From assembly GCA_900468805.1 (NCBI GenBank), contig UEIF01000004.1:205490-269489 (forward strand): a stretch of DNA of 64,000 nucleotides, given 5' to 3'. Positions within the stretch are counted from its first letter, which is position 1. Every line of letters begins with the position of its first letter. Both the position numbers and the translations under genes were made by a program. This DNA is from Hyphomicrobiales bacterium (GTDB lineage: Bacteria > Pseudomonadota > Alphaproteobacteria > Rhizobiales > Rhizobiaceae). A model generated the notes under the pieces. That model saw only the letters and a program-made list of their open reading frames with translations. It was not told where the DNA came from and did not search any database. Positions 8,621-19,439 of this stretch are shown piece after piece.

Positions 8621-9088
8621 ATGTCCGATCAAATCGCCGCGCGTCTGTCGGAAATGGGGATAACCCTTCCCGAAGCTGCCGCACCTGCTGCCAACTACGT
8701 CCCTTATGTCATCAGCGGCAATCTTCTCACCATTTCCGGCCAGTTGCCTCTCGAGTCCGGCAAGGTCGCCGTTACCGGCCACCTCGGCAAGAATGTCGAC
8801 GTCGCCACCGGTCAGCGCGCCGCTGAACTTTGCGCCATCAACATTCTCGCACAGGCAAAGGCTGCCCTCGGCGGCGATCTCGGCCGCATTCGCCGGGTCA
8901 TCAAGCTTAACGGCTTTGTTGCATCGGTACCCGAATTCGTCGAGCAGCACCTTGTCATCAACGGCGCTTCGAACCTGATCGCCGGCGTGCTCGGCGAAGC
9001 CGGCAAACATGCTCGCGCCGCGGTCGGTATGGCTGCCCTGCCGCTCAATGCCGCAGTCGAAATCGATGCTATCATGGAAATCGCATAA
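8621..9088 (+). CDS. RidA-family enamine/imine deaminase (YjgF-like)
   Basis: A 155-aa protein of the longer RidA/YjgF-like branch (YjgF_endoribonc type): MGITLPEAAAPAANYVPY near the start, ISGQLPLE, and a C-terminal ARAAVGMAALPLNAAVEIDAI segment. RidA proteins hydrolyse reactive enamine/imine intermediates released by PLP enzymes; this subfamily often lacks the classical deaminase arginine, so its activity is uncertain. ATG 8621 is preceded by GGAG (8611) at good spacing, better than the upstream TTG. The stop overlaps the next start as TAATG, so it is translated together with the phosphodiesterase gene. Confidence 0.85.
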   Translation: MSDQIAARLSEMGITLPEAAAPAANYVPYVISGNLLTISGQLPLESGKVAVTGHLGKNVDVATGQRAAELCAINILAQAKAALGGDLGRIRRVIKLNGFVASVPEFVEQHLVINGASNLIAGVLGEAGKHARAAVGMAALPLNAAVEIDAIMEIA

Positions 9089-9807
9089 TGACGAATGCCG
9101 ACTGGATCAAAGAGCTGCCGGTCGCGCATCGCGGCTATCATGACCTCAACAACGCCGTCTGGGAAAACACGCTCTCGGCCTTTTCGCGCGCCGTCGAAGC
9201 GGGCTTTGCCATCGAATGCGACCTGCATTACGCCTCCGATGCAGTGCCGGTCATCTTCCATGATGAAGATCTGGAACGTCTCTGCAACCTCAAGGGCGAT
9301 GTGCGCGAACGGACCTCCCAGGAACTCGGGCTGATTGCTGTCGGCGGCACGAAGGACAAGGTGCCGACGCTGAAGCAGCTTCTTCACCTCGTTAAGGGCA
9401 AAGTACCGCTGGTGCTGGAGCTCAAGGGCCGCGAAGCCGACGACGAGGGCTTTGCCGAGGCCGTTCTCGACGTGCTTGAGGGCTATGAAGGCAAGGTCGC
9501 GCTGATGAGCTTCGACCGGTGGCTGCTGAAGGATCTCAGGGAGCTCAACTCTGCCTACCCGATCGGGCTGACGGCCAACGGCAATACGCCTGAAGAATAT
9601 GCCACGCATGAGAATGCGATGGAGATCGGCCTCGATTTCATCTCCTATTATTATGCCGATCTGCCGAACCCGTTCATCGCAGGCCAGCGCGACAAGGGCA
9701 TTCCGGTCATCACTTGGACGGTGCGCGACGGTGAGGCCCGCAAACATACATTCGAGAACGCCGATCAAATGACTTTCGAAGGCTTCGATCCGCGCGCGGC
9801 GGTTTGA
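9088..9807 (+). CDS. Glycerophosphodiester phosphodiesterase (UgpQ-like)
   Basis: A 239-aa TIM-barrel GDPD that hydrolyses glycerophosphodiesters to sn-glycerol-3-phosphate and an alcohol. Signature segments are AHRGYHD (about residues 13-19, catalytic His and Arg), ENTLSAF, the ECDLHYASD metal-site segment and VIFHDEDLERL (second catalytic His). No signal peptide is visible, so it is cytoplasmic, as for UgpQ. The ATG overlaps the RidA stop. There is no linked ugp transporter in the window; pairing with RidA and a FemAB-like gene suggests a housekeeping role in lipid headgroup salvage. Confidence 0.9.
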   Translation: MTNADWIKELPVAHRGYHDLNNAVWENTLSAFSRAVEAGFAIECDLHYASDAVPVIFHDEDLERLCNLKGDVRERTSQELGLIAVGGTKDKVPTLKQLLHLVKGKVPLVLELKGREADDEGFAEAVLDVLEGYEGKVALMSFDRWLLKDLRELNSAYPIGLTANGNTPEEYATHENAMEIGLDFISYYYADLPNPFIAGQRDKGIPVITWTVRDGEARKHTFENADQMTFEGFDPRAAV

Positions 9808-9840
9808 CGCTCGCTTTTTGAACAAGATCGTGCGCAGACT

Positions 9841-9864
9841 GGGAGGGAGAGCCTGCTCCCTCCC
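9841..9864 (+). terminator. GC-rich hairpin after the phosphodiesterase gene
   Basis: A perfect 9-bp stem, GGGAGGGAG (9841-9849) and CTCCCTCCC (9856-9864), has a 6-nt loop and sits between the phosphodiesterase stop and the next start. No T tract follows, so it may modulate rather than end transcription. Confidence 0.4.
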
Positions 9865-9886
9865 CCAACGGCTTCGCATTTGCTTT

Positions 9887-11089
9887 ATGACAGACGAATC
9901 GTCAGACGAACTTTCCATCCGCATCGAGCGATCATTTACCGAAATTTCCCCGGAGCGCTGGTCCAGGCTTTCGGGAGCATCGAAGACGTGCGACAGCGTC
10001 GCCTATAATCCCTTCGTCTCGCACGCCTTTCTCTCGGCGCTGGAAGAATCCGGCTCGGCTACCGCGCAGAGCGGCTGGCTTGGCCATCACATGCTTCTGG
10101 AAACCGATAAGGGCGAACTGATCGGCGCCCTGCCCGGCTATCTCAAAAACCACAGCCAGGGCGAATATGTCTTCGATCACGGCTGGGCCGACGCTTTCGA
10201 ACGGGCTGGCGGCAGCTATTATCCAAAGCTGCAGTGCTCGATCCCCTTTACACCCGCAACCGGCCCGCGCCTGCTTGTGGCCGAGGGCCTTGCCCGCCTG
10301 CCAATTCAGAATGCCATGGCGGAAAGCCTCAAGGAGGTCGTCCGCCGCCTCGGTATCTCTTCGGCCCACATCACCTTCGTGCCCGAGGACGAGATGCCGG
10401 TCTTCGAAACCGACGGCTATCTGCACCGCACCGACAAGCAGTTCCATTTCATCAATGAAGGCTATGCCAATCATGATGCGTTCCTGGAAACGCTTGCCTC
10501 CCGCAAGCGCAAGGCACTGCGCAAGGAGCGTCGGACGGCGGTCGAGAACGGCATTACTATCGACTGGCTGACCGGCAAGGACCTGACCGAAGGCATCTGG
10601 GATCAGTTCTACGCCTTCTACATGGATACCGGCGGCCGCAAATGGGGCCGGCCCTATCTGACACGCAAATTCTATTCGCTGATCGGAGAGCGCATGGCCG
10701 ACGACATCCTGCTCGTGATGGCCAAACGCGACGGCCGCTATATAGCGGGTGCCATCAACTTCATCGGCGGCGATACGCTCTACGGGCGGCACTGGGGCTG
10801 CATCGAGGATCACCCCTTCCTGCATTTCGAGGTCTGCTATCATCAGGCGATCGATTTCGCGCTGGAAAAGCGCCTCAAGAAAGTAGAGGCCGGCGCTCAG
10901 GGCGAACACAAGCTCGCGCGTGGTTACCTGCCGGTGACAACGCATTCGGCTCACTATATCGCCCATGCGGGATTGCGCCGTGCGATTGCCGACTACCTCG
11001 AGCGCGAGCGGGAGGATGTCGAGTATATGAATGATATGCTCGCCGAGCACACCCCCTTCCGCAAGGGCGAGCGGCTGCAGGAGGATTGA
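9887..11089 (+). CDS. FemAB/GNAT-like peptidogalycan biosynthesis protein (COG3146 type)
   Basis: A 400-aa cytoplasmic protein of the GNAT/FemAB-like family often annotated as peptidogalycan biosynthesis or GNAT N-acetyltransferase. Recognisable parts are YNPFVSHAFLSALE near the N-terminus, KRKALRKERR (a basic, possibly RNA- or CoA-binding stretch), YGRHWGC, HFEVCYHQAID and the C-terminal GAQGEHKLARGYLP motif typical of this family. The substrate is not established. The ATG at 9887 was preferred over an upstream TTG that would read through the GC-rich hairpin. No strong ribosome site precedes it. It follows the ridA-GDPD pair at 79 bp. Confidence 0.85.
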   Translation: MTDESSDELSIRIERSFTEISPERWSRLSGASKTCDSVAYNPFVSHAFLSALEESGSATAQSGWLGHHMLLETDKGELIGALPGYLKNHSQGEYVFDHGWADAFERAGGSYYPKLQCSIPFTPATGPRLLVAEGLARLPIQNAMAESLKEVVRRLGISSAHITFVPEDEMPVFETDGYLHRTDKQFHFINEGYANHDAFLETLASRKRKALRKERRTAVENGITIDWLTGKDLTEGIWDQFYAFYMDTGGRKWGRPYLTRKFYSLIGERMADDILLVMAKRDGRYIAGAINFIGGDTLYGRHWGCIEDHPFLHFEVCYHQAIDFALEKRLKKVEAGAQGEHKLARGYLPVTTHSAHYIAHAGLRRAIADYLEREREDVEYMNDMLAEHTPFRKGERLQED

Positions 11090-11143
11090 CGCGCTTGGCC
11101 TCGCCGCGCTACGCGATCAAGGAAAACACGAGGAGATTTCGCC

Positions 11144-11572
11144 ATGACCAGCGCCGCCTATGACGACAGCAATATCTTCGCCAAGATTCTGCGCGGCGAA
11201 ATCCCATCGCATCGCGTCTACGAGGACGACAAGACCGTTGTGTTCATGGATGTAATGCCGCAGGCGCCGGGCCATGTTCTGGTCCTGCCGAAGGCACCTT
11301 CCCGCAATATCTTCGATGCCGATCCAGCTTCCCTTTCCCACACGATCACCGTCGTCCAGAAGGTCGCGAATGCCGTGAAGGAAGCCTTCGACGCCGACGG
11401 CGTGTTCATCGCCCAGTTCAACGAACCGGCAGCAGGCCAGACCGTTTTCCACCTGCATTTCCATGTTATACCGCGGCATCAGGGCGTGGCGCTCAAGCCG
11501 CATTCCGGCAAAATGGAGGATGGAGCGGTGCTCGCCGCCAACGCGGAGAAGATCAAGGCGGAACTCGCGTAA
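11144..11572 (+). CDS. HIT-family nucleotide-binding hydrolase
   Basis: A 142-aa histidine-triad protein. The active-site motif HLHFHVIPR (about residues 105-113) contains the three triad histidines; the N-terminal IFAKILRGEIPSHRVYEDD is the classical HINT-branch start. HIT proteins hydrolyse nucleoside phosphoramidates or dinucleoside polyphosphates; the exact substrate cannot be told. It is preceded by AGGAG eight nt upstream. It sits 54 bp after the FemAB-like gene and may share its transcript. Confidence 0.93.
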   Translation: MTSAAYDDSNIFAKILRGEIPSHRVYEDDKTVVFMDVMPQAPGHVLVLPKAPSRNIFDADPASLSHTITVVQKVANAVKEAFDADGVFIAQFNEPAAGQTVFHLHFHVIPRHQGVALKPHSGKMEDGAVLAANAEKIKAELA

Positions 11573-11631
11573 CGGAAACGCGGCCTTATTTTCAAGAATA
11601 CCAAATTACTTCATCGATTTAGGAGGAAATC

Positions 11632-11922
11632 ATGATCCGCCACACCGTTGCGTTCCGCCTGAAGCACGCCGCCGGCTCGGTCGAAGAGAAAGCCTTTCTC
11701 GACGAGGCACTGACGCTCAAGCAGATTCCAGGCGTCAGGAATTTCGAGCAGCTTCGCCAGACGAGTCCGAAGAACGATTTTACCTTCGGCTTCTCGATGG
11801 AGTTCGACGACCAGGCCGGTTGCGACGCCTATAACGTCCACCCGCTGCATGTGGCCTTCGTGCGCAACCGCTGGATACCCGAGGTCGCTGACTTCCTCGA
11901 GATCGACTACACGAAACTCTGA
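11632..11922 (+). CDS. Dabb-family stress-responsive alpha/beta-barrel protein
   Basis: A 96-aa ferredoxin-like dimeric alpha/beta barrel protein. The pattern is IRHTVAFRLKH at the start, a central FGFSMEFDDQAGCDAYNVHPLH motif with the conserved Tyr/His, and ending FLEIDY. Dabb proteins include small stress-induced proteins and unusual lyases; no catalytic assignment is possible. An AGGAGG ribosome site lies directly upstream. A bidirectional terminator follows at 11937, separating it from convergent clpA. Confidence 0.85.
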   Translation: MIRHTVAFRLKHAAGSVEEKAFLDEALTLKQIPGVRNFEQLRQTSPKNDFTFGFSMEFDDQAGCDAYNVHPLHVAFVRNRWIPEVADFLEIDYTKL

Positions 11923-11936
11923 GAACTAAGGCAAAC

Positions 11937-11964
11937 AAAAAGGCCGCTTTTCAGCGGCCTTTTT
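11937..11964. terminator. Bidirectional rho-independent terminator
   Basis: A 12-bp stem (AAAAAGGCCGCT, 11937-11948, against 11953-11964) has a 4-nt loop and is flanked by A and T runs. It lies between the convergent Dabb and clpA genes and can serve both strands. Confidence 0.92.
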
Positions 11965-11982
11965 CATGTCTCACTTCGAAGA

Positions 11983-14475
<2,493 letters not shown>

Positions 14476-14485
14476 GTTCAGTTCC

Positions 14486-14842
14486 TCACTTCTTTTCCAT
14501 GACGCATTGCAGCGGATGCTGGTGCTGCCGGGCAAAATCCATCACCTGGCTCACCTTGGTTTCCGCCACCTCGTATGTGAATATTCCGCATTCGCCGACG
14601 CCATGGTTATGGACATGCAACATGATGCGGGTGGCACTTTCCCGATCCTTTTGAAAAAAACGCTCCAGAATATGGATGACGAATTCCATTGGGGTGTAGT
14701 CGTCATTCAAAAGCAGTACGCGATAGAGATTAGGCTTCTTGGTCTTCGGCTTGGTACGCGTGATGACCGAGGTTCGATTTCCGTTGTCCCCGTTCCTTTC
14801 GCTGTCGTTCTGCATCCGGATCGGTCTGGCGATCATTTTCAT
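14486..14842 (-). CDS. clpS: ATP-dependent Clp protease adaptor ClpS
   Basis: A 118-aa N-end-rule adaptor that docks on the ClpA N-domain. The diagnostic core is [17 protein letters not shown] (about residues 40-56), with the Asn-Asp-Asp-Tyr-Thr specificity pocket, then [19 protein letters not shown], including the conserved His. The basic N-terminal 35 residues are flexible. Three ATGs cluster behind GAGG; the one at 14842 has the best spacing, while 14836 is a plausible alternative giving an MIARPIRM start. It is co-transcribed with clpA. Confidence 0.95.
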   Translation of the reverse strand: MKMIARPIRMQNDSERNGDNGNRTSVITRTKPKTKKPNLYRVLLLNDDYTPMEFVIHILERFFQKDRESATRIMLHVHNHGVGECGIFTYEVAETKVSQVMDFARQHQHPLQCVMEKK

Positions 14843-15023
14843 TCATTCCTCAATCAATCCGGCAGGCAGCATGGGAGGGGTGCTTTCCCGACGAATATCT
14901 GAAACCCTAAGGTAGTTCATAATAGAGCGATTTTAAGCCCCTTGTTTCCGACTGCAATCACAATTCCGCAGGACTTGACGCAAAGGCCAAAAAAGTATGC
15001 GCAAAACTGGGGGAAGCTTCAGG

Positions 15024-15063
15024 AAACAAAAAAAGACCGGCCGCAAGTGCGATGCCGGTCTTT
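15024..15063 (-). terminator. Rho-independent terminator after the phasin gene
   Basis: The stem AAAGACCGGC (15032-15041) pairs with 15054-15063. On the minus strand it is followed by TTTTTGTTT (complement of 15024-15031). It lies 37 bp beyond the phasin stop. Confidence 0.9.
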
Positions 15064-15099
15064 GATTTTCAATAGGCAGCGGGAATCGCGCCGAAGATT

Positions 15100-15468
15100 T
15101 TATGCGGCTGCCGGGGTTACCGGTGCGGCCTTGGAAACGGTGGCCGCGGTGTTTGCCAGCGGTGCTTCGTAAGGCTTATAGGCATTCTTGGCGAGGTCGG
15201 CATACATTTCGCCGAGCTTCGTTGCCTCAGAGATAAAGGTCTCGTAGGCGGACTTCGCATAATTGGATTGCAGCTCGAACGCTGTTTCAAAGCTCTTGGC
15301 GCCCGAAAGCGTCTCGAAATGCGTGACAGCATCCTGGAACGACTTTTTGGAATATTCTGCGGCTTCAGAGGCAATCGCCTGGAAGCTCTTGGCAGTGTCG
15401 GAATAGCTTCTCAGCACTGTATCCACCACTTCCTTGTTCTTCCGGCTTGCGTCGTCAAAATTGAACAT
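15100..15468 (-). CDS. Phasin-family PHB granule protein
   Basis: A 122-aa amphipathic helical protein of the Phasin_2 type. The core YSKKSFQDAVTHFETLSGAKSFETAFELQ is typical, with phenylalanines and alanines spaced as in granule-coating helices, and the C-terminal tail is Ala/Pro-rich (PVTPAAA). Phasins cover poly-3-hydroxybutyrate granules and limit their size. The ATG at 15468 has GGAGG seven nt upstream. It is monocistronic with its own terminator. The PHB synthase gene lies at 39.7 kb of this window, not adjacent. Confidence 0.9.
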   Translation of the reverse strand: MFNFDDASRKNKEVVDTVLRSYSDTAKSFQAIASEAAEYSKKSFQDAVTHFETLSGAKSFETAFELQSNYAKSAYETFISEATKLGEMYADLAKNAYKPYEAPLANTAATVSKAAPVTPAAA

Positions 15469-15713
15469 GAACCATCCTCCAATTGGCTGTTGCAGCGCAA
15501 AGGGTAGCTGCGACGCACAAATAGTCAAGTAGTCTTGTGCAACGCAAAACATCCACAGATTGCATTAGCAATAACTTCTGAAAGAGAACCGTTCGGGCAC
15601 GTTCGTCTTTTGTTGATTTTGCTAAAATATATCAGGCGACTGCAACCGGAAGGTTATTAGAAATTTTGGCGAATAGATGCATTCGCCGTTTCAAACCGCT
15701 TGTCCTAATATGA

Positions 15714-15748
15714 AAAAGCCGGGCATCGACTAGCGATGCCCGGCTTTT
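15714..15748. terminator. Strong terminator after the DUF3126 gene
   Basis: A 15-bp perfect stem (15714-15728 against 15734-15748, arm core GCCGGGCATCG) with a 5-nt loop is flanked by A and T tracts on both sides. It serves the minus-strand DUF3126 gene and could act in both directions. Confidence 0.92.
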
Positions 15749-15765
15749 AACGAATGCAATGGGCA

Positions 15766-15969
15766 TCAGAGATCGACGTCAAGGATCGCCATCGAGAAGT
15801 TGTAGGAACGATCGCCATCTTCGTCATCGATATAGACGACGCCCAGAAATTCTTCGCCGAGATAGACTTCCGCGGAATCATTCTTGCGCGGGCGCGCCTT
15901 CACCACGATCTGCGGGTTCAGCGTGCGTTTGAAATAGGCGTCGAGTTTCTTGATTTCTTCAGGCTTCAC
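15766..15969 (-). CDS. DUF3126 family protein
   Basis: A 67-aa acidic protein almost confined to alphaproteobacteria. It begins VKPEEIKKLDAYFKRTLNP and contains RKNDSAEVYLGEEFLGVVYIDDEDGDRSYNF, the family core. The function is unknown. The start is GTG 15969 with GGAGATG upstream; a longer ORF upstream in the same frame lacks the family pattern. A strong terminator follows. It lies next to cysE on the same strand (137-bp gap), an arrangement that suggests conserved neighbourhood rather than shared function. Confidence 0.85.
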   Translation of the reverse strand: MKPEEIKKLDAYFKRTLNPQIVVKARPRKNDSAEVYLGEEFLGVVYIDDEDGDRSYNFSMAILDVDL

Positions 15970-16105
15970 GCTTTCATCTCCGTAAGCAATCTCGGTTGGC
16001 CGCTTCTTGCACAGGTAGAGCGGCGCTGTAAAGGTCGCGAGATCGGGTTCACAACGACTGTCTCCGCCAGCATTTAGGCGGTTTTCCGCATTTTCCAATG
16101 AAGGA

Positions 16106-16939
16106 TCAGATATCGGCGCCGATAACCTGATCCATAACGCGGGCCGGCTCGGAACAGCCCGCTTCACCGACGACCTTGGCGGGCACGCCCGCTACCGTGG
16201 TCTTTGGCGGCACCGCTTTCAGGACGACGGAGCCGGCGGCGACGCGCGAGCAGAAGCCGATCTCGATATTCCCGAGGATCTTGGCGCCTGCGCCGATCAT
16301 GACGCCCGTGCCGATCTTCGGATGACGATCGGCCCCTTCCTTGCCGGTGCCGCCGAGCGTCACACCATGGAGGATGGAAACGTTGTCACCGATGACGGCG
16401 GTCTCGCCGACGACGAGGCCGGTCGCATGATCGAGAAAGATGCCCTTGCCGATACGGGCGGCCGGATTGATATCGGTCTGGAAGACGCTGGAGGAGCGAC
16501 TCTGCAAGTAGAGCGCGAAGTCGCGGCGGCCACGGTTCAGCAGCCAGTGCGCCAGCCGGTGCGTCTGCAGCGCATGAAAACCCTTGAAGTAGAGAACGGC
16601 TTCCATGAAGCGCAGGCAGGCGGGATCACGGTCATAGACCGCCTGGATATCGACGCGCAGGATCGAGCTCCATTCCGGCCAATCCTCCAGCATTTCCTCG
16701 AAAGTCTGGCGCAGCAGGTTTGCCTGCATGTCGGGATGGTCGAGGCGCTCGCAGATGCGGTGCACGACGCATTCTTCGAGCGAGCGATAATTGATGACCG
16801 TCGAATAGAGGAAGGCAGCCAGCACTGGATCGCTTTCCGCAGCAAGGCGCGCCTCCTCCCGCAGGCTGTCCCATATGGGATCCATCACCTTCAGCGGATG
16901 AGCTACGTCCAGCGTGCGGATATCCGTCTTAGCGACCAT
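16106..16939 (-). CDS. cysE: Serine O-acetyltransferase
   Basis: A 277-aa enzyme making O-acetylserine from serine and acetyl-CoA, the first step of cysteine synthesis. An N-terminal helical domain (IWDSLREEARLAAESDPVLAAFLYSTVI) precedes a left-handed beta-helix of hexapeptide repeats (from about residue 165), with the catalytic segment DHATGLVVGETAVIGDNVSILHGVTLGGTG. The protein ends in Ile (GADI), as in CysE proteins whose C-terminus docks in the CysK active site. ATG 16939 follows GAGGAGG. An upstream in-frame start would add a hydrophobic tail not found in the family. Confidence 0.96.
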   Translation of the reverse strand: MVAKTDIRTLDVAHPLKVMDPIWDSLREEARLAAESDPVLAAFLYSTVINYRSLEECVVHRICERLDHPDMQANLLRQTFEEMLEDWPEWSSILRVDIQAVYDRDPACLRFMEAVLYFKGFHALQTHRLAHWLLNRGRRDFALYLQSRSSSVFQTDINPAARIGKGIFLDHATGLVVGETAVIGDNVSILHGVTLGGTGKEGADRHPKIGTGVMIGAGAKILGNIEIGFCSRVAAGSVVLKAVPPKTTVAGVPAKVVGEAGCSEPARVMDQVIGADI

Positions 16940-17070
16940 TTCCGGCCTCCTCATTTCCCGTTGGAATGCGATTATATAGAGGAAAACGCCCATAACATAA
17001 ATGGGTGCCCTCGCCACGTCCGTTCAACGCGTTTTTGCCGATATCACGGTTATGTCACCGGCCAGCGATA

Positions 17071-17856
17071 TCAGCCGGCAGAGACTTCGGCGTAGAATTC
17101 CAGCACGGCCTTCTTGAACACCCGGTCGCCAACGGCGAGCATGTGGTCGCGGCCGGGAATATCCAGAGCGTGGGCGTCAGGCATCAGAGCCGCCAGCTCC
17201 TGGGGAGAACCGGCAATGTCGTCCTTCGTTCCAACGCCGATCAGGGTGGGCACATCGATTTTGCCCATGTCGGCGCGGGCGACGAGATCGCGCGAGCCCT
17301 TGATACAGGCGGCAAGCGCCTCGCGGTCGCTCTTCGTCTGCTCTGCAAATGCGCGGAACATCTGGCCGCGCGGATGGGTGACATCGGCAAGCGAGGGCGC
17401 AAGCAACGCATCGGCGATCGGGTCCCAATCGCCTACGCCGTCCGTCATGCCTATACCGAGGCCGCCGAGCACCAGCGAGCGGACACGGTGCGGATAGGCG
17501 AGCGCCGCAAAGACGGCGATGCGGGCACCCATCGAATAGCCCATAAGGTTGGCTTCGGGGATGCCGAGATGATCGAGCAGCGCGATCGCATCGCCAGCCA
17601 TGAACCACGGCCTGTATGCCTCGGCATCGCGCGGCTTGTCGCTCGCGCCATGGCCCCGGTTGTCGATGGCGATCACCCGGTAGCCAGCATCGCCCAAGGT
17701 CTTCAGCCAGCCCGGATGAACCCAGTTGACGCTCGCCGACGAAGCAAAGCCGTGGATGAGCAGCACAGGCGGGCCGGAGGGATCGCCCTCGTCGAAAAAG
17801 GCAAGTTTCAGTCCGTCATGGGTGAAGCTTGAAAATGCAGGCGTATTCAGGTTCAT
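17071..17856 (-). CDS. Alpha/beta hydrolase
   Basis: A 261-aa alpha/beta-hydrolase fold enzyme. LLIHGFASSASVNW forms the oxyanion strand-loop, AIDNRGHGASDKP follows, and GYSMGA is the nucleophile elbow with catalytic Ser. An Asp in GVGTKDDIAG and a His in PGRDHMLAVG complete a likely triad. No signal peptide is seen. The substrate cannot be deduced; esterase or haloperoxidase-like members look the same. The ATG at 17856 has AAGGA upstream; ATG 17883 would add nine residues. It is transcribed divergently from the zinc-finger gene at 18004. Confidence 0.88.
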   Translation of the reverse strand: MNLNTPAFSSFTHDGLKLAFFDEGDPSGPPVLLIHGFASSASVNWVHPGWLKTLGDAGYRVIAIDNRGHGASDKPRDAEAYRPWFMAGDAIALLDHLGIPEANLMGYSMGARIAVFAALAYPHRVRSLVLGGLGIGMTDGVGDWDPIADALLAPSLADVTHPRGQMFRAFAEQTKSDREALAACIKGSRDLVARADMGKIDVPTLIGVGTKDDIAGSPQELAALMPDAHALDIPGRDHMLAVGDRVFKKAVLEFYAEVSAG

Positions 17857-18003
17857 CGGGCCGTCCTTATTTGGCGCGACCATAGTCGAGCGGCCTTTCA
17901 TCGTGAAGCCAAAAACTCGCAACGGAGCCATGCTTTGGCACTACACTTTTCCGCCGAAGGCCTATAAAGTCCGCGCAGAATTTCAAAGCATTCGGAGACA
18001 GAC

Positions 18004-18249
18004 ATGGCCGGCCACAGCATTCCCCACTTCCAGAACGACGGCGGTCACCGCGTTATCGAAGTCGGCGTCAAGGAATTCATGTGCACCGGCGCATCCGTTC
18101 CCTTCGATCATCCGCATATCTTCATCGATATGGGCGACGACAACGAGAAGGTCTGCTCCTACTGCTCGACGCTTTATCGCTATAATGCGTCGCTGAAATC
18201 CAACCAAACCAACCCGCCCGGCTGCGTCTTCCACGTCAAAGCGGCGTAA
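18004..18249 (+). CDS. Zinc-finger (zf-CHCC) protein, NDUFS6-type complex I accessory subunit homologue
   Basis: An 81-aa protein with a CHCC zinc site: Cys in FMCTG, His in DHPHIFIDMG, and Cys-x-x-Cys in VCSYCSTLYRY. It matches the bacterial relatives of the mitochondrial complex I 13-kDa subunit (NDUFS6), which in alphaproteobacteria binds at the peripheral arm during assembly. The ATG is preceded by GGAGACAGAC. The FAD monooxygenase gene follows after 26 bp. Two other accessory-subunit homologues are in this window (27434 and 52915). Confidence 0.87.
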   Translation: MAGHSIPHFQNDGGHRVIEVGVKEFMCTGASVPFDHPHIFIDMGDDNEKVCSYCSTLYRYNASLKSNQTNPPGCVFHVKAA

Positions 18250-18275
18250 AGTCGGCTCTGCGGATCGGACATCCC

Positions 18276-19424
18276 ATGCCGGTCGAACATGCCGCCATCA
18301 TCGGCGCCGGCATTGCGGGCCTAACGGCTGCACTGGCGCTCGCAAGGCGTGGTATCAGTTCGGACATTTTCGAACAGGCGCCCGAGCTTGCGGAAGTGGG
18401 CGCTGGCTTGCAGATTTCGCCTAACGCATCGCGTGTGCTCGCCGAACTCGGCGTGCTCGAGAGGCTGACCAGCCTCTGGCTCGAGCCGCAGTCCATCCGG
18501 CTCATTTCAGGCAGTTCGCTGCGCGAACTTGCAGCTGTCCCGGCCGGGAGTTTTGCCAGGAATCGCTGGGGAGCACCCTACGGCGTCCTGCATCGCACGA
18601 CGCTGCAGAAGGCGCTGCTGGATGCGGTCAGTGCCAATCCGCTCTGCCAGCTCCATCTCGGAACACGTTTCGAAGCGGATTTGCCTCAGTGTCGGCGTTC
18701 GGCCGACGTCATCATCGGCGCCGATGGTGTCTGGTCCAGATTGCGGCAGGCAATACCGGGCGCCCCTGCCCCGCAATTCTCCGGAAACATCGCCTTCCGT
18801 TTCACCATCGCAGAAACAGAGGCGCCGGGCTTTCTCGACCGCGCCAGTGTCTCGGCCCTGCTCGGCTCCTCGGCGCATATGGTCTGTTATCCGCTGAAGG
18901 AGACCGGTGGCTTCAACATGGTGGCGATCACCGCCGGCAATATTGCGCCGCAGGCCTGGCAGGGCGAGCCGACACAGGTTCAGCAGGAGCTTCTGCAATC
19001 GCGCTTCCGCCGCTGGCATCCTGCTATTGCCGGATTGCTCGGAGGGCGCAACGACATCACCTTCTGGCCGCTTTTCGAGGCAACGCCGGGCAAATGGCAG
19101 GACGGCAACAAGACTGTGCTGATCGGAGATGCGGCCCATGCGATGATGCCTTTTGCGGCGCAGGGGGCAGCGATGGCGATCGAGGATGCATTCGAGCTTA
19201 CCGCCTTTCTTGCCACCCGACCGGTTTCCGAAGCCATCTCGCTGTTCGAACGGCATCGCATGCCGCGCATCGCCAAGCTTCGCCAGCGCGGCGCCTTCAA
19301 CCGTTTCGCCTATCATGCAAGCGGACCGATCCGTCTCGGCCGGGATGTCGTGCTGTCGCTGAAACCGCCGCAAAGCCTCGCGGCGGATCTCGACTGGATT
19401 TACGGCTACCGCCCAGTTGGCTAA
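18276..19424 (+). CDS. FAD-dependent monooxygenase (salicylate hydroxylase-like)
   Basis: A 382-aa class A flavoprotein hydroxylase. GAGIAGLTAALALARRG (about residues 9-25) is the dinucleotide-binding motif, IIGADGVWSRLR is the DG motif that contacts FAD and NADPH, and GDAAHAMMPFAAQGAAMAIEDA is the GD motif for the ribityl phosphate. The family hydroxylates aromatic rings or acts in ubiquinone synthesis; its short length and lack of a clear Ubi signature leave the substrate open. It follows the zinc-finger gene by 26 bp and converges on metC with a 15-bp gap. Confidence 0.88.
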   Translation: MPVEHAAIIGAGIAGLTAALALARRGISSDIFEQAPELAEVGAGLQISPNASRVLAELGVLERLTSLWLEPQSIRLISGSSLRELAAVPAGSFARNRWGAPYGVLHRTTLQKALLDAVSANPLCQLHLGTRFEADLPQCRRSADVIIGADGVWSRLRQAIPGAPAPQFSGNIAFRFTIAETEAPGFLDRASVSALLGSSAHMVCYPLKETGGFNMVAITAGNIAPQAWQGEPTQVQQELLQSRFRRWHPAIAGLLGGRNDITFWPLFEATPGKWQDGNKTVLIGDAAHAMMPFAAQGAAMAIEDAFELTAFLATRPVSEAISLFERHRMPRIAKLRQRGAFNRFAYHASGPIRLGRDVVLSLKPPQSLAADLDWIYGYRPVG

Positions 19425-19439
19425 TCAGATGGTGGCTGA

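Noticed and set aside
9818..9886. TTG-initiated N-terminal extension of the FemAB-like gene
   Set aside because: It reads through a GC-rich hairpin and lacks a ribosome site; ATG 9887 gives the family N-terminus.
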